Assembly (NCBI GenBank): GCA_030538075.1
Contig: JAUNUQ010000003.1
Location: 1-64,000 of the forward strand
Source of the DNA: Tissierellia bacterium
GTDB lineage: Bacteria; Bacillota; Clostridia; Tissierellales; Peptoniphilaceae
DNA: 64,000 nt
Reading direction: 5' to 3'
In this document: positions 62,441 to 64,000 of the stretch, piece after piece
Layout: the number at the start of each line of letters is the position of its first letter
How positions within the stretch are numbered: position 1 is the first letter of the stretch
Made by a program: the position numbers and the translations under genes
The notes under the pieces: generated by a model
What the model saw: the letters and a program-made list of their open reading frames with translations, nothing else
Databases searched by the model: none
What the model was told of the DNA's origin: nothing

Positions 62441-63681
62441 CATGATTCGCTATCGCTGAGGAATCGGTCCATCAACCTATGTCCTTCTGTGATCAAAATT
62501 CCAGTGTTTTGTGCTTGAATTTCATCATAACCATCGACCATATGCTCCTCAGCATCACTTCGATAGATCAGATAGGGGACGGGGTCAGAGGTATGGGTTC
62601 TAAGAGATAGAGGAGTTGGGTGATCAGGTAACACCATCACACTATACTCTTCACCGGTGCTGCTCTTCATCTCCTCCAAGGCATCGATAACAGGTCCTAT
62701 GACCAATTCGTCGATCATTTCTATAGACTTTACTTTACTGTCAATTTCATACCGGTGACCACATTCATCTGGGGCCTCCATATGCAAGTAGACAAAATCA
62801 GCTCCAGACTGAAGTGCTTGGATCGCAGCTTCTGCCTTGCCTGGAAAATTGGTGTCAATGGTGCCCGTAGCCCCTTCTACATCATAGGATTTAAGCCCCG
62901 CGCAGATGCCGATTCCCTTGATCAGATCCACTGCGGATACGACGGCGCCCTTGATTCCGTATTTCTCTTCAAAGGAAGATAGCTGGGGCACTCTCCCTTC
63001 TCCCCAAATCCAAAGGGTGTTGGCTGGGTTGAGGCCCTTTTCTATTCGAGTGCGATTAATGGGTTCCTCATTGAGGAAATCAGCACTTTTTCTCATCATG
63101 TTGAGAAGGATCTCAGACTTTCCGCCCTTGGGCAGATATTCTGCAATTCTCCTCTCTAGGATATCGTGGGGCGGAACCAAGGCAAAGGATCCGTCCATGG
63201 CTTTTTCAGCCCCATGCCAGACCATACAATGGCGATAACTGATGCCTGGAAAGAATTCCAGATCTTCTGTGCGAAAGTGGCCATTAACCGCATTGATGAG
63301 CTGGGCAGCTTCCTCGGTGGAGATCTCATCGGAGCTATAGTCCAACATAATTTTATTTTCAAAGGGTTCTTCATCCGACAGGGTCACCAGATTCACCCGA
63401 AAAGTCATATCGTCAGGCTTTAGTTCCAATCCCATGCTCACCGCTTCAAGGGGAGAGCGTCCTGTATAGTATTCCTTTGGATCGTAGCCCATTACCGAGA
63501 GATTTGCCGTATCGCTTCCCGGCGGCACCCCATCGGGAACTGTCTGAACCAGGCCAACTTCTCCCTTTGAAGCCAATCGGTCAATATTCGGTTTATTCGC
63601 TTTCTCTAAAGGGGTCTTGTCTCCAAGCTCCGGCACTTTATAATCCGCCATGCCGTCCCCCAAAAATACGATGTATTTCAC
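62440..63681 (-). CDS. apgM: 2,3-bisphosphoglycerate-independent phosphoglycerate mutase (ApgM)
   Basis: Interconverts 3- and 2-phosphoglycerate. The 413-residue protein is of the archaeal-type, alkaline-phosphatase fold: FLGDGMADYK at the N-terminus, and VPPGSDTANLSVMGYDP with the serine nucleophile. HLE-type metal ligands follow in YLHMEAPDECGH and MVLPDHPTP. GTG start behind GGGAGAATAGG. This shorter ApgM class is common in anaerobic Bacillota. Confidence 0.93.
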   Translation of the reverse strand: MKYIVFLGDGMADYKVPELGDKTPLEKANKPNIDRLASKGEVGLVQTVPDGVPPGSDTANLSVMGYDPKEYYTGRSPLEAVSMGLELKPDDMTFRVNLVTLSDEEPFENKIMLDYSSDEISTEEAAQLINAVNGHFRTEDLEFFPGISYRHCMVWHGAEKAMDGSFALVPPHDILERRIAEYLPKGGKSEILLNMMRKSADFLNEEPINRTRIEKGLNPANTLWIWGEGRVPQLSSFEEKYGIKGAVVSAVDLIKGIGICAGLKSYDVEGATGTIDTNFPGKAEAAIQALQSGADFVYLHMEAPDECGHRYEIDSKVKSIEMIDELVIGPVIDALEEMKSSTGEEYSVMVLPDHPTPLSLRTHTSDPVPYLIYRSDAEEHMVDGYDEIQAQNTGILITEGHRLMDRFLSDSES

Positions 63682-63744
63682 CCTATTCTCCCTCTTAAAA
63701 ACTAACTAGATTATACCAAACAAAACCCCACTCGTGAAGCGAGT

Positions 63745-64000
63745 CATTTGGGGACGCTTAATTTTTGATCCCATGTAATAGATTGATATAAAACGATGTA
63801 TACTTTGGAAGCTTATGAGGATCAGATCCATATTGGTATTAATCTGTTTTATCCCATGAGAGATATCTATAAATGAATTGAATTTGACTCTAGTCTACCG
63901 TTGGCATAGGATAGATTAAATCCCTATTATGCAGGCTTTAGTCGGGATCTTAGAGATAGGCTGTCCATTGAATTAGACCATTTCCAGATGGTTAGGCCAG
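63745..64000 (+). mobile_element. Degenerate IS-like element (left end), cut by window end
   Basis: Starts with TCATTTGGGGACGCTTAATT, the same end found at both island borders (4520 and 13151). A broken frame follows: ATG at about 63795 giving MYTLEAYEDQIHIG, interrupted by TGA and then TAG, continuing in-frame with NPYYAGFSRDLRDRLSIELD. It looks like an inactivated transposase gene, but the family cannot be named; the other end is outside the window. Confidence 0.5.

Overview
The window looks like a chromosomal segment of a Gram-positive, probably anaerobic Bacillota (Clostridia/Tissierellia-like), of medium GC in most of its length. The supports are: a secreted protein with putative cell-wall-binding repeats and an NlpC/P60 domain; a PPi-type phosphofructokinase and an archaeal-type (ApgM) phosphoglycerate mutase; the gene order rho - rpmE - DUF1385 - prmC - prfA; a DUF1576 membrane protein; and purine-rich Shine-Dalgarno sites with several TTG/GTG starts. 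No rRNA, tRNA or CRISPR array was seen.

Layout. 1-4518: end of an ABC exporter, a MATE exporter and nicotinate phosphoribosyltransferase. 4517-13531: an AT-rich accessory island of about 8.2 kb lying between two direct repeats of about 385 nt. Each repeat carries the same intergenic DNA, a terminator and the last 45 codons of the NlpC/P60 gene. The island has two LysR regulators, two paralogous LigM/GcvT-fold (tetrahydrofolate-dependent demethylase-like) proteins, an SSS sodium symporter and a KdgT-family permease. 13395-15704: the intact NlpC/P60 cell-wall protein, with a striking 11-bp-periodic promoter region, and a small Tyr/Asp-rich membrane protein. 15869-21841: a BMP-type nucleoside ABC importer (binding protein, fused ATPase, two permeases) followed by mtnA. 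21986-24159: a coiled-coil protein and glycerate kinase. 24255-28209: an Lrp regulator divergent from agmatinase, an AGCS symporter and asparaginase. 28373-32362: small stand-alone genes, including a frameshifted YdeI homologue and a 37-codon M20 peptidase remnant. 32522-35466: a divergent MtnA paralogue with MTA phosphorylase, a glutaredoxin-like protein and a methyltransferase. 35665-39842: an MFS transporter, then a hydratase - acylating aldehyde dehydrogenase - aldolase operon behind a leader that can fold as a pseudoknot. 39908-44948: a lipoprotein, a DODA-type dioxygenase homologue, a PhnB-like protein, a quinone-oxidoreductase-like protein and a radical SAM protein. 45085-49031: a GntR-controlled mannose-family PTS operon containing a BtpA/SgcQ protein. 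49540-57645: housekeeping genes (PFK, pyrG, rho, rpmE, prmC, prfA). 57647-63681: DUF1576, GtrA and DUF6056-like membrane proteins, an esterase and ApgM. The last 250 bases hold a degenerate element whose end is also found at both borders of the island.

How the genes work together. The BMP transporter plus mtnA, and the second mtnA-like gene plus mtnP, point to uptake and salvage of nucleosides and methylthioadenosine. Agmatinase, amino-acid symporter and asparaginase suggest use of amino acids and amines. The hydratase/dehydrogenase/aldolase trio converts 2-hydroxypentadienoate-type acids to pyruvate and acetyl-CoA. The island looks like a horizontally acquired uptake-and-demethylation cassette.

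The points most worth a second look are the duplicated LigM-like island and its borders, a CTP synthase whose glutaminase cysteine is replaced by serine, the pseudoknot leader at 37016-37109, and the 11-bp repeats around the promoter of the cell-wall gene. All calls come from reading the sequence; no database search was run.
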